From positions 124,001-188,000 of the forward strand of contig BPJV01000010.1 in assembly GCA_026004795.1 (NCBI GenBank): a DNA stretch of 64,000 nucleotides, read 5' to 3'. This document shows, in pieces, positions 1 to 9,466 of the stretch (the stretch's first letter is position 1; each line of letters opens with the position of its first letter). This DNA comes from Pirellulaceae bacterium. Lineage in GTDB: Bacteria; Planctomycetota; Planctomycetia; Pirellulales; Pirellulaceae. The notes under the pieces were generated by a model, which was not told the DNA's origin, searched no databases, and saw only the letters and a program-made list of their open reading frames with translations. Position numbers and translations under genes: made by a program.

Positions 1-1197
1 AGCTCCGCGATGCACTACGAACATCCTGCGGGGCGGATATCCATCGATCGTCCCGGTGAGCTGCTGATTCCCTCTCACCTGTTGCCGACGTCCCCCACCG
101 CCGCTGCGGCGCCGTCCGGAGGGCCCGTGGCATCCGTCTCCTCGCCCAGGACGACGGCCGTGGGCATGCAATGGCTCAAGCAACCTCGCTGCATCTGGCA
201 ACAAGGACTCGAGTACGATGGTCGACAGCTACGTTTGTCCGGCGAGGTGCAGACGCAAGGTTCCTTTCGCACGGAGATGGATAGCTTATGGTCTATCCTA
301 CAGCGGAGCGATACGCTGACCTTGGACCTGGTTACCGACCATCCAGCGGCAACGGTATCGCTATCCCAAGGCAAGATTGAACGCGTCGTATGGTCGGGGA
401 ACGTGCAATGGCGAGCATCCCAGCTGGATCGCTACGGCGGAAAGCTTCGCCGTGATCAATTGGATGTTCCCGAGGCAACCTTTGTGGTACCAGAGCAACG
501 CCTGCTGGCCAACGGACCAGGGATCATTCGCTCGCGATTCGTCGCTACGGGGCAATCCGATGAGGCGCAACAACTGCGGGGAGCCAACCTCCGATTCCAA
601 CATCAACTGACGATGTTTCTCGACCCGCGTCGTGCCATCTTCGACGGCAAGGTCGAGCTGCTCATCGGCACGATTTCCGACTGGGAAGAGGACATCGAGC
701 AAGCGACAGCACGTCATCTGCGCCCCGGCGATCTGTTGTTGACCGGCGATCAGCTACAGGTTTACGACCTGGCGACGCTCGGGCCAGCGCCGCACACGGC
801 TGATCGAACCTCGACCGGATCGTGGGAATGCGTGGTTACGGGAAAAGTCGCCTTCGCTGGAACTACCTTGACGAGTAGATTTCGTGGCACCGCTGCACGC
901 GTCGTCTATACCCAGCCGGTGAATCGACTGCTGGTAGAAGGCGCGGGTAGAAGCCCCGCCATGTTGTTCAGCGACCCATTGGCCGAGGGACGTCCGTTTC
1001 AAGCCGCCATCGACTCTGCCGCCGTCAATCCGCACACTGGAGAAATCCAGGATTTGCGTATCGCCGCCGGTGGGATTCAAGTGGGGCCGAATACTCCCTC
1101 AACCGCACCGTCCCAGTTAGCGCCTCAGCTACCGACGCCCAGTCAGGCCCCTGACCCACGCCGCGACTTTTTTCAACGCGATACATCGTCGCCGTGA
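1..1197 (+). CDS. OstA/LptA-like beta-sheet protein, C-terminal part
   Basis: The frame is open to the first base of the window, so the true start lies outside it and the ATG at 10 is probably internal. The visible 395-odd residues are hydrophilic and beta-rich, with recurring phrases such as GPGELLIP, LRLSGEVQTQG and LLTGDQLQVYD that resemble the OstA/LptA fold used in envelope lipid transport. The last 50 residues are Pro/Ala/Ser/Gln-rich and probably disordered. No membrane segment is seen in this part. The gene converges on the minus-strand HTH/TPR gene with 19 bases between the stops. The family assignment is by sequence character only; a generic planctomycete extracytoplasmic beta protein is the alternative. 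Confidence 0.55.
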   Translation, partial: SSAMHYEHPAGRISIDRPGELLIPSHLLPTSPTAAAAPSGGPVASVSSPRTTAVGMQWLKQPRCIWQQGLEYDGRQLRLSGEVQTQGSFRTEMDSLWSILQRSDTLTLDLVTDHPAATVSLSQGKIERVVWSGNVQWRASQLDRYGGKLRRDQLDVPEATFVVPEQRLLANGPGIIRSRFVATGQSDEAQQLRGANLRFQHQLTMFLDPRRAIFDGKVELLIGTISDWEEDIEQATARHLRPGDLLLTGDQLQVYDLATLGPAPHTADRTSTGSWECVVTGKVAFAGTTLTSRFRGTAARVVYTQPVNRLLVEGAGRSPAMLFSDPLAEGRPFQAAIDSAAVNPHTGEIQDLRIAAGGIQVGPNTPSTAPSQLAPQLPTPSQAPDPRRDFFQRDTSSP

Positions 1198-1216
1198 CGA
1201 CTTGCCAGTAGAAAGG

Positions 1217-2209
1217 TCAAAAATCCAATAGGGGAGCATCGGATTGCAACCGCTGGCGAGCTTCCTGTGCCCACGGGCTGTCCGGCGCCAATTCCAGGAA
1301 ACGGCTCCAGTGCTCGGCGGCCCGTCCTGGTTCATTGAGGTCATCCAAAGTCCGGGCCAGGTGGAAATGGACATCGGCATATTGCGGAAACTGTTGCAGA
1401 GCCCCTTCGAAAGCTGCCACGGCCAACTCGAGCTGTCCCTCCTCCGCCAGCACGCATCCCAGACTGGCTCGCGCTTCGACCAAGTTGGGGTCCAGCTCCA
1501 GCGCCATGAAATAACGCTCTCGGGCCGCCTCGAGATCTCCCATCCGGTAGAGCAATTCGGCCAATTGGAAGCACACATCGGCCCGTGGTCCATGCGCGGC
1601 CAAGGCCGCTCGATACCAGTCCAAGGCGGCGTCCAATTCCAGCTCGTCCTCGGCCATCATCGCGCGATCGACCATCGCCTCCAGGTCGAGCGTCTGGGAC
1701 GGTCCGTCGGGCACTTGATCGGCGATCGCGGCGCGCGGGAACGGAATGACGGCACGCGGTGCATCCTCGGATTCCCAAGACTCCGGAGCCTTATCTCCGC
1801 TCGCCTCGAGATCCAATGGGAGACGCATCTGTCCGTTGGCTTCGACGGTCACATCCCCGTCGATCAGCACCAACCGCTTTCCCTCGGCACGAATGGGCAA
1901 TTCGGTGAGCGGCACCTCGCGACCGAATCGTTGCCGTAATGCCGTCAATTGCTGTTGCAGGCTGGCGACGGTAATTCCCCCTGCCGACCAGCGTGCCAAT
2001 TGCCGCGCTGTGGCCAGACCGCAGAAGTCGAAATGGGGCAGTTGCAACACCTCCGAAGCTGCTGGCAGCAGCCCAGCGCGATACCACCGCCGCACCCGGC
2101 TGACAGATATCCCCAACAGGTCAGCCAACATGGCGGGGGTGTACAATTGCTGCGGAACGGTTGCGGTCTCCCCGCTGCTTCCCGCCGACGGTACGGATGA
2201 TCGTTCCAT
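1217..2209 (-). CDS. MerR-type HTH plus TPR-repeat protein
   Basis: 330-residue cytoplasmic protein. Residues about 22-50 (YTPAMLADLLGISVSRVRRW) are a MerR-type winged-helix DNA-binding motif, followed by a variable linker that includes an acidic stretch. From about residue 185 to the end there are TPR-type helical repeats with the usual A/L/Y and terminal P pattern (LELDPNLVEARASLG, FLELAPDSP). The start at 2209 is chosen because a GAGGAG box overlaps the stop codon of the upstream glycosyltransferase gene; the frame is open further upstream but would overlap that gene. A DNA-binding head on a protein-interaction tail suggests a transcriptional regulator or adaptor. Partner and target are unknown. 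Confidence 0.75.
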   Translation of the reverse strand: MERSSVPSAGSSGETATVPQQLYTPAMLADLLGISVSRVRRWYRAGLLPAASEVLQLPHFDFCGLATARQLARWSAGGITVASLQQQLTALRQRFGREVPLTELPIRAEGKRLVLIDGDVTVEANGQMRLPLDLEASGDKAPESWESEDAPRAVIPFPRAAIADQVPDGPSQTLDLEAMVDRAMMAEDELELDAALDWYRAALAAHGPRADVCFQLAELLYRMGDLEAARERYFMALELDPNLVEARASLGCVLAEEGQLELAVAAFEGALQQFPQYADVHFHLARTLDDLNEPGRAAEHWSRFLELAPDSPWAQEARQRLQSDAPLLDF

Positions 2210-2216
2210 AATCTCC

Positions 2217-3029
2217 TCAATATCGCAGCAGGCAGTACATCGCCCGCACTCCATCACGCCAACCGATCTTTTTTCCTTCGTCGAAGCCGCGGCGATCGTA
2301 ACGTATCGGACGCTCGTAGAACCTGGCCCCACACCGCGCCAGCTTGATCGTCAATTCGATTTCGATGCCGAATCGATTCTCACGCAACGTCGGAGCGATA
2401 CGCTGAATCAATTCTCGACGCATTACTTTGTAACAAGTCTCCACATCACTCAAGTAGAGCCCGGTGCGGAGATTCGCCAAGCGGGTGATCCAGCGATTGA
2501 CCAGCACGTGCCATAGGGGAGGCACGGGGCGATCGTGGTGGCCATATCGGGTACCGTAAACCACATCGGCGTGTCCCTCGACAATCGGTTGGATCAAGAA
2601 CCGAAAATCGTCCGGATCGTACTCCAGATCGGCATCCTGTACCACCACGGCAGTGCCGCTAGCATGTGCGAACCCGGTGCGCAAGGCCGCCCCTTTGCCG
2701 CGATTCTGCTCATGATAGATGACATGCAGGTCGTCGGCCCGCGGCAAACTTTCCAACTTTTCCCGAGTGCCATCACGGCTGCCGTCGTCGACCAAGATGA
2801 TCTCCAACGGCAACTGGGTACGGCGCACACGTTCAATCACTCGTACGACCGTCGACACTTCATTAAACACGGGGATGATGACCGACAAGCGAAAGTCGGA
2901 TGGCAATGCGTAAATCCCCAAACGCCGCCGGACGTCATCGGTTAACGCCATTCCCATCAACTCGTGCAAAGGCTGCGGCCTATCCGTCGCGGGAGGTGCA
3001 GGCGACACTTCCGATTGTGGTTCTTGCAT
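2217..3029 (-). CDS. Family 2 glycosyltransferase (DPM1-like)
   Basis: 270 residues, soluble GT-A type glycosyltransferase. After a 45-residue N-terminal extension the family 2 domain begins (LSVIIPVFNE), with the nucleotide-binding DDGSRDGT at residues 81-88 and the metal-binding DAD at 132-134 (QDADLEYDP). The arrangement matches dolichyl- or polyprenyl-phosphate sugar transferases (DPM1/GtrB-like), but there are no C-terminal transmembrane helices, so it is the minimal soluble form. It is followed after 7 bases by the HTH/TPR gene, whose ribosome-binding site overlaps the TGA of this gene, so the two are probably translated together. Acceptor and sugar donor cannot be told from sequence. 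Confidence 0.88.
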   Translation of the reverse strand: MQEPQSEVSPAPPATDRPQPLHELMGMALTDDVRRRLGIYALPSDFRLSVIIPVFNEVSTVVRVIERVRRTQLPLEIILVDDGSRDGTREKLESLPRADDLHVIYHEQNRGKGAALRTGFAHASGTAVVVQDADLEYDPDDFRFLIQPIVEGHADVVYGTRYGHHDRPVPPLWHVLVNRWITRLANLRTGLYLSDVETCYKVMRRELIQRIAPTLRENRFGIEIELTIKLARCGARFYERPIRYDRRGFDEGKKIGWRDGVRAMYCLLRY

Positions 3030-4070
3030 TGCTCGCGTGTTTTACATTGAAATGTACGGACTATCCACCACCCTGCCGGGCGTGGGCCTAGGCATACCTG
3101 CACCCCGCCCCTCGCCGAGCGTTTTCGTTGGTGCAAGCACATGCAAAAGTCGGTGCGTCGTGCTGCGCAGCGGCATACGACCGAGTCCTTAGTTTCGCCA
3201 ACCGCCGGTGACCTTTCAAGCGGCAATGCGCGCAAATCGGTCCTGCATTTACCTAGCTTGTGGGGTAGGAAAAGTGCTCATCGAAAAAGTGCGGATCACG
3301 CTTGACAAACAAAGGCCACATTCGCACAATTCTCACTCATCGCTGCTGGGGATGCACGTCTTCAGCGGTGCCTACGAGATGACCCGGTGGGAGGCTTTGT
3401 TGCCTGCAAATCCATTGGGTTCCATGAAGCGAAAGCCCTATCGTAGTGCTTCCGTTTCCACCCGAACGCTCCGCAAAGTTTTCTCCTTTTAACGCTTCTC
3501 TGAACTCCTATTTGCAGCGGTATTGGTGGACATGACAGCGGTCATTGAACAGTCCGATAGGGTCCTCCTCGACAGGACAGCAATACCACTGACGTACCGC
3601 TTTCGATCATTGCCAACCCTATTCGTTGCCGTTTGGTTGTGCAATGGATTGTTCATGAGGTCGTGGCGATGTGCAAAGAATGTTCGCTACCGACTGCAGC
3701 GTTTGTTGTGCCCAGAGGTGAGACACGCGCCGCAAGGTTGCGAGCGCGTTGCAGCAGGCCAGGGAGGGCCTTTTCCCATCTGTCGTTGGCTCGCGTCCGC
3801 AGCGGCTGGGCTGCTGACAGCGCATTTTCGGGGCGCTACCCGTCCAATTGCCATCAGCGCACCACGTATTTTCGCTGGCATGGATCGCTCAGTGTAAGCG
3901 GCAGGATGCCGCACTTTTTTACATGCTGACCGGTGCCGCCGCCGCTGGCCGACGGCCCCCGCGACGGCAGAACGCCCTTCCGATGGAGATGGCCCGCCGA
4001 GCGCATGTTCGCTTATGGTTGGCCGTTTTTCCACCGTACCAATTGCGACGAAAGGAGCCTGCGGTCGTTG
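3030..4070. other. 1 kb without a convincing gene
   Basis: Several short open frames exist on both strands, but none has a good ribosome-binding site, a recognisable domain or a protein-like composition; their translations are rich in Arg, Ser, Cys and Pro as expected for out-of-frame GC-rich DNA. The segment should hold the promoter of the glycosyltransferase/HTH pair at its left end. No tRNA, repeat array or clear terminator was seen. Confidence 0.6.
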
Positions 4071-5276
4071 CTATTGTTGGTAATGCCACACGAGCAATTG
4101 AACGCCCATCGATGCCATGCTGATCGCGTTGAGCATCATGTGCATGACTAAACATGGCCAAATCGATTGGCGGGCACGATAGACCACCCCCAAGGCGACT
4201 CCGAAGACGATCAGGGGGATGAAACTTAGGCCATATTCCCAATGCGCCAATCCAAACAGGGTGCCACTAACCAAGGCGGGCCACCAAGGGGGGCTGGCGG
4301 TAGGTGCAGGAACGCTGGAAAGGTTCGAGTACGGGGCGGGGGCGTCCACCGACGCCGGAGCCATTGCCATGCTTCTCTCCGCGGCCGGTGAACTTTCCGG
4401 CCCAAGCGGCTCCACCACTTGGGCAACCAACACGGGAGTTTCCTCGCCATCCTTGATGAGGTTCCCCGATCGTTGCCCAAGAAGGACATCGGGCATCGAT
4501 GGTGGGAACGAAGGCTTTGCCGCAACCGCCTCGCCTTCGTCTTGGGCAGTGGTGTCGCTGGACGCGCCGAACAATACCGCGGACTTATCACGCCCAGGAA
4601 TCGCTTCCAACCACCCCTGCAGCAACACACGGAAGGCAAATTCCTCCGAAACCGGCGCCGTGATGACCGCCACGAAGACGGCGAGCAGGAATCCGACCAG
4701 CGACGCTTCCGCCCGCATCGAGTCCAGAATGGGATGGGCGTACTTGGTATCAAAGGCAGTCGAGACGACGGCACTGAGCACGTAGACGACAGGAATCACC
4801 AACAATCCTGCCACCATACCAATCCCCACCTCCCGAATCACGTCAGCCGTCCAGCCAGCATGCTGCGCTCCACGACGATAACGTGCCACAATCCACGCGG
4901 TGATAATGCCCACCGTGCCTAGATTGCTGAGGCTGACCAGCGCCGTAAAACCAATAGGAGGCGTGGCTTCTGCATTTCTAAGTGCATTCACATCGATGTC
5001 CAGCCAGGTGACCCCTAGACCGAAGAACAGCATTTGCAAGCAGTAAAAAACTGCCACCGTCAATATCAAGTCGATGAGGCCCCAGCGGCGCGGCTCCCAT
5101 GGTCGGCGGGGAAGCACCGTTTTTCCTTGGTACCACCGCCTCAGCACCATGGCCCAAGCCAGAGCCGATCCGGCCAGACCGCCTAACATCATCATCCCAA
5201 AGGTCCCGACCACTACGGCTAAGACAGGATGCTGTTCCAGCAATTCGGGGGTGATTTGTAAACTGTCGGCTTCCAT
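4071..5276 (-). CDS. CPBP-family intramembrane metalloprotease
   Basis: 401-residue multi-pass membrane protein of the CPBP/CAAX protease (Abi) family. Motif 1 is EEFAFR at residues 211-216, motif 2 is FGLAHWEYG with His345, and the third motif holds His379 in VMHMMLN, so all expected metal ligands are present. The start at 5276 has an AAGGAG box seven bases upstream; a longer form from 5297 is less likely. Between motif 1 and motif 2 there is an insertion of roughly 100 residues (about 228-330) that is hydrophilic and rich in Pro, Ala, Ser and Glu; most family members have only a short loop here. The gene stands alone. Such proteases act within the membrane on prenylated or small peptide substrates; the substrate here is unknown. 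Confidence 0.88.
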   Translation of the reverse strand: MEADSLQITPELLEQHPVLAVVVGTFGMMMLGGLAGSALAWAMVLRRWYQGKTVLPRRPWEPRRWGLIDLILTVAVFYCLQMLFFGLGVTWLDIDVNALRNAEATPPIGFTALVSLSNLGTVGIITAWIVARYRRGAQHAGWTADVIREVGIGMVAGLLVIPVVYVLSAVVSTAFDTKYAHPILDSMRAEASLVGFLLAVFVAVITAPVSEEFAFRVLLQGWLEAIPGRDKSAVLFGASSDTTAQDEGEAVAAKPSFPPSMPDVLLGQRSGNLIKDGEETPVLVAQVVEPLGPESSPAAERSMAMAPASVDAPAPYSNLSSVPAPTASPPWWPALVSGTLFGLAHWEYGLSFIPLIVFGVALGVVYRARQSIWPCLVMHMMLNAISMASMGVQLLVWHYQQ

Positions 5277-6078
5277 GAAACGACTCCTTGCGCACACACA
5301 GCAGCGGCGGGCGGGTAGGGGAGGTTAACGTGCTAGACTACAACTCGACCGAGCGACGAATGTAACCCGATTGTGCCACCGATGCGAGGCAAAAATCGGC
5401 GGTGCTGCGGGTCACCAGCAGCATGTTTTCGACCTATCGCGGATGGAAGCAGGCTTCGTCCACAACCGAATCGCGCGCAGACGTGACCATCCGGGGGTTG
5501 GCGGCGACGATGGGCTCTTCGCTACTACCGTAGGAATTGGCGACCAAAGCCTCTGAGGCCCCAGCCCGGCAGGACGCAAGCCCTACTGGCTGAGCCGTAT
5601 TTGGGGTGCTTCCGCAAAACAGGCCCATGAGTAAACAAGAGTTTAACTCCTTGATTTGGATAGCGAGCACTTTCATGAGAATCAAGCGACACAGGCCGGA
5701 GCAGATCATCGGGAAGAGCCGGGAGGCGGATGCGATGCTGGCCGCCGGTCTTTTTTGCAGTGCGGGGGCTTAGGACCGCTATCCTTCTACGCGCTTTCTC
5801 CTGGCCACAGCGAACGCCCACGAAAGAACGCCGAGTTAGCCCCCACAGCGCCAACCAGTCGGAGTACTGCAAAGAAGACTGGATGTGCACGCTGGCGGCT
5901 GGCAAGACGATCGACCACGAATGCCCCGCGTCGGCTTCCCGAGCACAACCACGAGCCACCGCGCCGCAGTCTGGCGTACAGGCAGTCTGCGGAGATTGCT
6001 TTCGGTTGTACCACGGCTTCCCCACCGTCTAGAAGTAGGATCCATACCTCAGATACAAACACGACGCGCGTCAACTAC

Positions 6079-6156
6079 AAGCACGACGCGCCAGCGAGTG
6101 AGCAAATCGGTCGACAATACGCGATCCGGACCACACTTGCTGGCGCAGCGTGCTGG
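6079..6156. repeat. Imperfect inverted repeat, REP-like
   Basis: Arms at about 6079-6100 (AAGCACGACGCGCCAGCGAG and onward) and 6134-6156 are reverse complements at about 19 of 23 positions, separated by about 33 bases. The arms resemble the short palindromic intergenic repeats I recall from planctomycete genomes, where spurious frames often translate to a YKHDAPASE-like string. It is too short to encode a protein and carries no transposase. Confidence 0.55.
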
Positions 6157-6213
6157 TATTGAAGTTGTGCTGGTATTTAGACGCGCTGGTATTGAAAGCG
6201 AGGTGGTATTGAA
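6152..6213. repeat. Four iteron-like direct repeats, about 17-base period
   Basis: Four copies of a 12-base unit close to GCTGGTATTGAA begin at 6152, 6169, 6185 and 6202, giving a spacing of 17, 16 and 17 bases. The second copy ends in TTAG and the fourth begins GGTGG. The array abuts the right arm of the inverted repeat. The period is compatible with a protein-binding array, but a decayed satellite of the adjacent repeat is equally possible. Confidence 0.6.
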
Positions 6214-6600
6214 AATGCCTCTGCGCCTTCGCTCCAGCCGCGGCACAGCCGAGAAGAAGCACCGTTACCCGTTACTTTACCGCTACTCTCCTAACACTTG
6301 GTACCCATCATGGGGGCATCCCGGCATCTTCGGAACTACCGGCGGACGAGGTCTTGGGCCTCGATTGGTACTTCAGCAGGGAGGCGGCAATACGCCATGC
6401 GACCGCCCCCCCGATGGCACAGTGGGTGCTCCAATATCCCCGACGGCGCAGTCGGTGCCGTTGGTGGCTCGATTTGGGGGCAGCGATTGTCAGCCCAAAA
6501 AAAGGCGTGTCGCAGCATACTACAACACGCCTTCATGCTCGAAAAAGCGCGATCGGCATCGCGGCTCGCGGCATTGCGACCAAGAGTCGTCCGGCCAGCC

Positions 6601-6990
6601 TTAGCTTTGTTGAATCTTCAGTCGCTTCTGAATATCGGTCTCGAGAACACCAAACACCTGCTCGTGGCGTTGAACCGACATTTGCAGCGCTGCCAACAGT
6701 CGCTTTGCAGTATAGAAGTTCATCACTACCCGTTGGTTGACCTGAATCGGATCCTTGGGAACCCCGACCGGCTGCGGGTTCAAACCGAAGTCGATGATCA
6801 ATTCCTCGGGCGATCCGGTGACGCGGCAGAAATTCGCGTAGGTAGCGGTGACGTTATCGTCCTTTACTTGCACTTGGACTGGCGCCTGCCGCGGTTGATT
6901 CTGAGCCGGTTGTTGACCTTCCTGCGGCGCGCTAGCCGGAGCCGCGTCATTCGTTTCGTTTGCTTGGGGTGCATCGTCAGTCTTAGCCAT
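6601..6990 (-). CDS. DUF3467-domain protein
   Basis: 129 residues. The start at 6990 is set by an AAGGAG box six bases upstream; longer frames starting further upstream are not supported. The N-terminal 40 residues are low-complexity (Ala, Pro, Gln, Asn), and the rest (YANFCRVTGSPEELIIDFGLNPQP ... VVMNFYTAKRLLAALQ) matches the small DUF3467 family, a single beta-rich domain of unknown function often found in bacteria and archaea. It lies 127 bases downstream of the RRE/M50/HlyD gene on the same strand, so it could be the last gene of that operon. It has no signal peptide or membrane segment, so it acts in the cytoplasm. Confidence 0.85.
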   Translation of the reverse strand: MAKTDDAPQANETNDAAPASAPQEGQQPAQNQPRQAPVQVQVKDDNVTATYANFCRVTGSPEELIIDFGLNPQPVGVPKDPIQVNQRVVMNFYTAKRLLAALQMSVQRHEQVFGVLETDIQKRLKIQQS

Positions 6991-7117
6991 GTCCATCTCC
7001 TTCTTCTTTCTGCTGTGAAACAGCGAACTAATCTCACGCCTTCGGGGCGTAACCACAAACGTTTGTCGCCGACCTTAGGAATCGACGACCCTTACGACAA
7101 AAACGTACTACGTAACT

Positions 7118-9358
7118 CTACAATTCGAATCGGAACGTGCGGGCACAAAAACGATAAACTCGCCATCCCAACGACTTCCAACCGACATCAATCTTTGCCT
7201 GACCGCGATATCCAGGCCGTAGCGGCATCGCCACGTGCTCTAACGGCACCCGCGCTTGGTAAGACGTGCTGATCGGGCGCAGCCGTCCGCTGGAGTCCAG
7301 TTGCGTGTCCAACCGTCCGCCCGACTGCAACGCCAGGTGTTCCGGTGTCTCCTTCATTTCCATCTCCGAAATGCGCTCGATACGACCGACAAAGGAATCC
7401 AACCGGGCAGCATCGAGCATAATCTCGACCTCGTCCCCTTCCTGCACGAGATCGATATCGTGCTGATCGACGACCAATACCGCCTCCATGTTCTTCGGGT
7501 CTCCCACCAGGCAGAGCAAGTCGGCTTCGCTGAAAAATGCGTCATTGTTTTTTTCGTCGAAGGGATTGCCGCTCCACCCAGGCAATTGTTGTTCGGCATC
7601 ATATTGTTTCGGCAGCGGCTTGGGCGGAGGAGGGAGAATAACCCCCTCTCGCGCGGCACGAATCTGCAACATGCTCAGACGATCCACCAGGCGTTCTACC
7701 ATCTCCTTCTTGGTCGCCACGATCTGACGTTGCGTGTCGATCTGCGCGGCCGCTTCGGAATCGAAGACCATGATGTTCTCGAGCACGGCCAAGCGACTGC
7801 GCGCGATTTCGTATTCGCTTTGTGCTTTTACCAGTTGCAATCGAAGATCAACATTATCCAACTCGGCAATGGTTTCACTTGGCTGCACGCGATCGCCAGG
7901 CCGTTTATGCCAACTGACCAATCGGCCCGGCACCATGGCAAAGACCTGGTCCGCTTCCAGTGGCTCAATCGAAACGGCGCAGTCGACATGATAAGGGAAC
8001 GGGACAAAACAGAAGGCAGCGATCAACGCGGTGCCCACCGCTGCGCTCCAAAGAATGTTTTTGCGTTTCATTCTGCTCGCTCGACCGGGAGTACGAAAGA
8101 ACTTGAAGACCTGATAAAGCGGTTGAACGATCATGCCCGTGACGCCGGCGACGGCGATCAGCCTTCCCACGGCCTGCAGACCGTATGGTTCGAGCACTTT
8201 CATCAGGAAAAACATGATGGAGAATACGACCACCCAGCGATAGATCACCGATGCTACCGTATAAAGCGCGAACCAGAACTGTTTTCGTTGTGGTAAAAAC
8301 GGATTCTCTTGCAATTCCAATCCCAAGCAGTATTGTTGAAACCAACGCTTGAGAATCTCGGTCGCTTTCTGTCGGAGATTAGGGATTTCTAGAATGTCCA
8401 TCAGGATGTAATACCCGTCGAATCGTAGCAGCGGATTGCCGTTAAATACGACCGTGCTCACCGAGCAGATGAACATCACCGACAGACAAAGGAAGTTGAA
8501 CATTCCCGGTTCGGAAAACCACCACAGCCAGGTGGCAATCGATGCCAGGATTAGTTCTACGTACATTCCAGCAGCACCGATGAACACTCGCTGCCACTTG
8601 TTAGGCAGCATCCATGAGTCCGATACGTTGCAATACAAGCAAGGGGTGAACACCAGCAGCATGACGCCCATTTCGTGGCATTCTCCACCATATCGTTTGC
8701 AGCTCAATCCGTGACCGAATTCATGCAGAATCTTTACTACGGCCATGGTCAATCCGAGCCATAACCAATTGTGAGCGGCGAAGAATTGTTCAAAGGTGGG
8801 CAACTTACCGCGAAACTCTTGAAAATTTACCAATACCAGCGTGATGGCGCTCAAGCCGAAGAGCAAAAAGAAAATGAGGGCCGGGACGGTAAACAACCAC
8901 CAGGTGAACGGGTTGAGGGCATTGAGGATGCGTTCTGGATCGATCCCCCGAAAACGCAGTGCAAAGATGTTCGACAGCTTGCTGAGCAGTTCGCGTTTCT
9001 TCTTCTGCTGGCCGCGTCGCCGCAGCTGCCGTCCTTGGCCCGTGGCATCCGATATGACCAGGCCACTGCGGTGCAACATGCCGACGAACTGCTGCAAGTC
9101 TTGCAGAGTAATACGCTGGGGAGCGAACTGTGCCTGAAAGCGTTCCTTGATTTGTTCCAGACTGGTTTGTCCATCCAGCCATGTAAGGATCGCGTATTCC
9201 TCCTCGTGAAACCGAAAGTAATTCAGGCCTACCGGTTCCTTGACCACCCAGTAGGCACGACCGTGATATTGATGACGCCGCGCTTCCAAGTCGGGACGAC
9301 GGCGCAAGCGCAATGGGCGCTTGGCGCTGTTGACTAGACTGTCAGCCATCGTCGTCAT
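7118..9358 (-). CDS. RRE/PqqD-like, M50 site-2 protease and HlyD fusion
   Basis: 746 residues with three parts. Residues about 20-100 resemble a PqqD-type winged helix (RiPP recognition element; NYFRFHEEEYAILTWLDG, then a helix ending HRSGLV). Residues about 150-460 form a polytopic M50 zinc metalloprotease core: HEFGH at 212-216 and NPLLRFDGYY at about 308-317 provide the zinc ligands. After a last transmembrane helix (about 455-475) comes a periplasmic HlyD/biotinyl-lipoyl region with a coiled coil. The layout matches proteins annotated as putative peptide zinc metalloproteases (YydH-type). It follows the HlyD gene after 108 bases. The start at 9358 has AAGGA eleven bases upstream. Inference: binds a leader-like peptide, cleaves it in or at the membrane, and couples this to export. 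Confidence 0.85.
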   Translation of the reverse strand: MTTMADSLVNSAKRPLRLRRRPDLEARRHQYHGRAYWVVKEPVGLNYFRFHEEEYAILTWLDGQTSLEQIKERFQAQFAPQRITLQDLQQFVGMLHRSGLVISDATGQGRQLRRRGQQKKKRELLSKLSNIFALRFRGIDPERILNALNPFTWWLFTVPALIFFLLFGLSAITLVLVNFQEFRGKLPTFEQFFAAHNWLWLGLTMAVVKILHEFGHGLSCKRYGGECHEMGVMLLVFTPCLYCNVSDSWMLPNKWQRVFIGAAGMYVELILASIATWLWWFSEPGMFNFLCLSVMFICSVSTVVFNGNPLLRFDGYYILMDILEIPNLRQKATEILKRWFQQYCLGLELQENPFLPQRKQFWFALYTVASVIYRWVVVFSIMFFLMKVLEPYGLQAVGRLIAVAGVTGMIVQPLYQVFKFFRTPGRASRMKRKNILWSAAVGTALIAAFCFVPFPYHVDCAVSIEPLEADQVFAMVPGRLVSWHKRPGDRVQPSETIAELDNVDLRLQLVKAQSEYEIARSRLAVLENIMVFDSEAAAQIDTQRQIVATKKEMVERLVDRLSMLQIRAAREGVILPPPPKPLPKQYDAEQQLPGWSGNPFDEKNNDAFFSEADLLCLVGDPKNMEAVLVVDQHDIDLVQEGDEVEIMLDAARLDSFVGRIERISEMEMKETPEHLALQSGGRLDTQLDSSGRLRPISTSYQARVPLEHVAMPLRPGYRGQAKIDVGWKSLGWRVYRFCARTFRFEL

Positions 9359-9466
9359 GTCGAGCGTTTTCCTTGAACAAGATCCGTAGAGACGGCCACC
9401 GCCATCTCCTGTTCATTACCGAACTGCGTGAATACGGGATTGATTAAAAGAATGACGTGAAGCCAC

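Larger units (their letters stand above)
5277..6600. other. 1.3 kb intergenic region with repeats
   Basis: No credible coding sequence on either strand. The longest open frames have no ribosome-binding site and include translations of the repeat element at 6079-6213. The right end lies downstream of the DUF3467 gene and should hold the terminator for that operon. Apart from the repeats nothing could be identified. Confidence 0.6.

Noticed and set aside
5525-6162. Overlapping frames across the repeat region, including translations like YKHDAPASE
   Set aside because: These are translations of the repeat element, not genes; there is no start context or domain.
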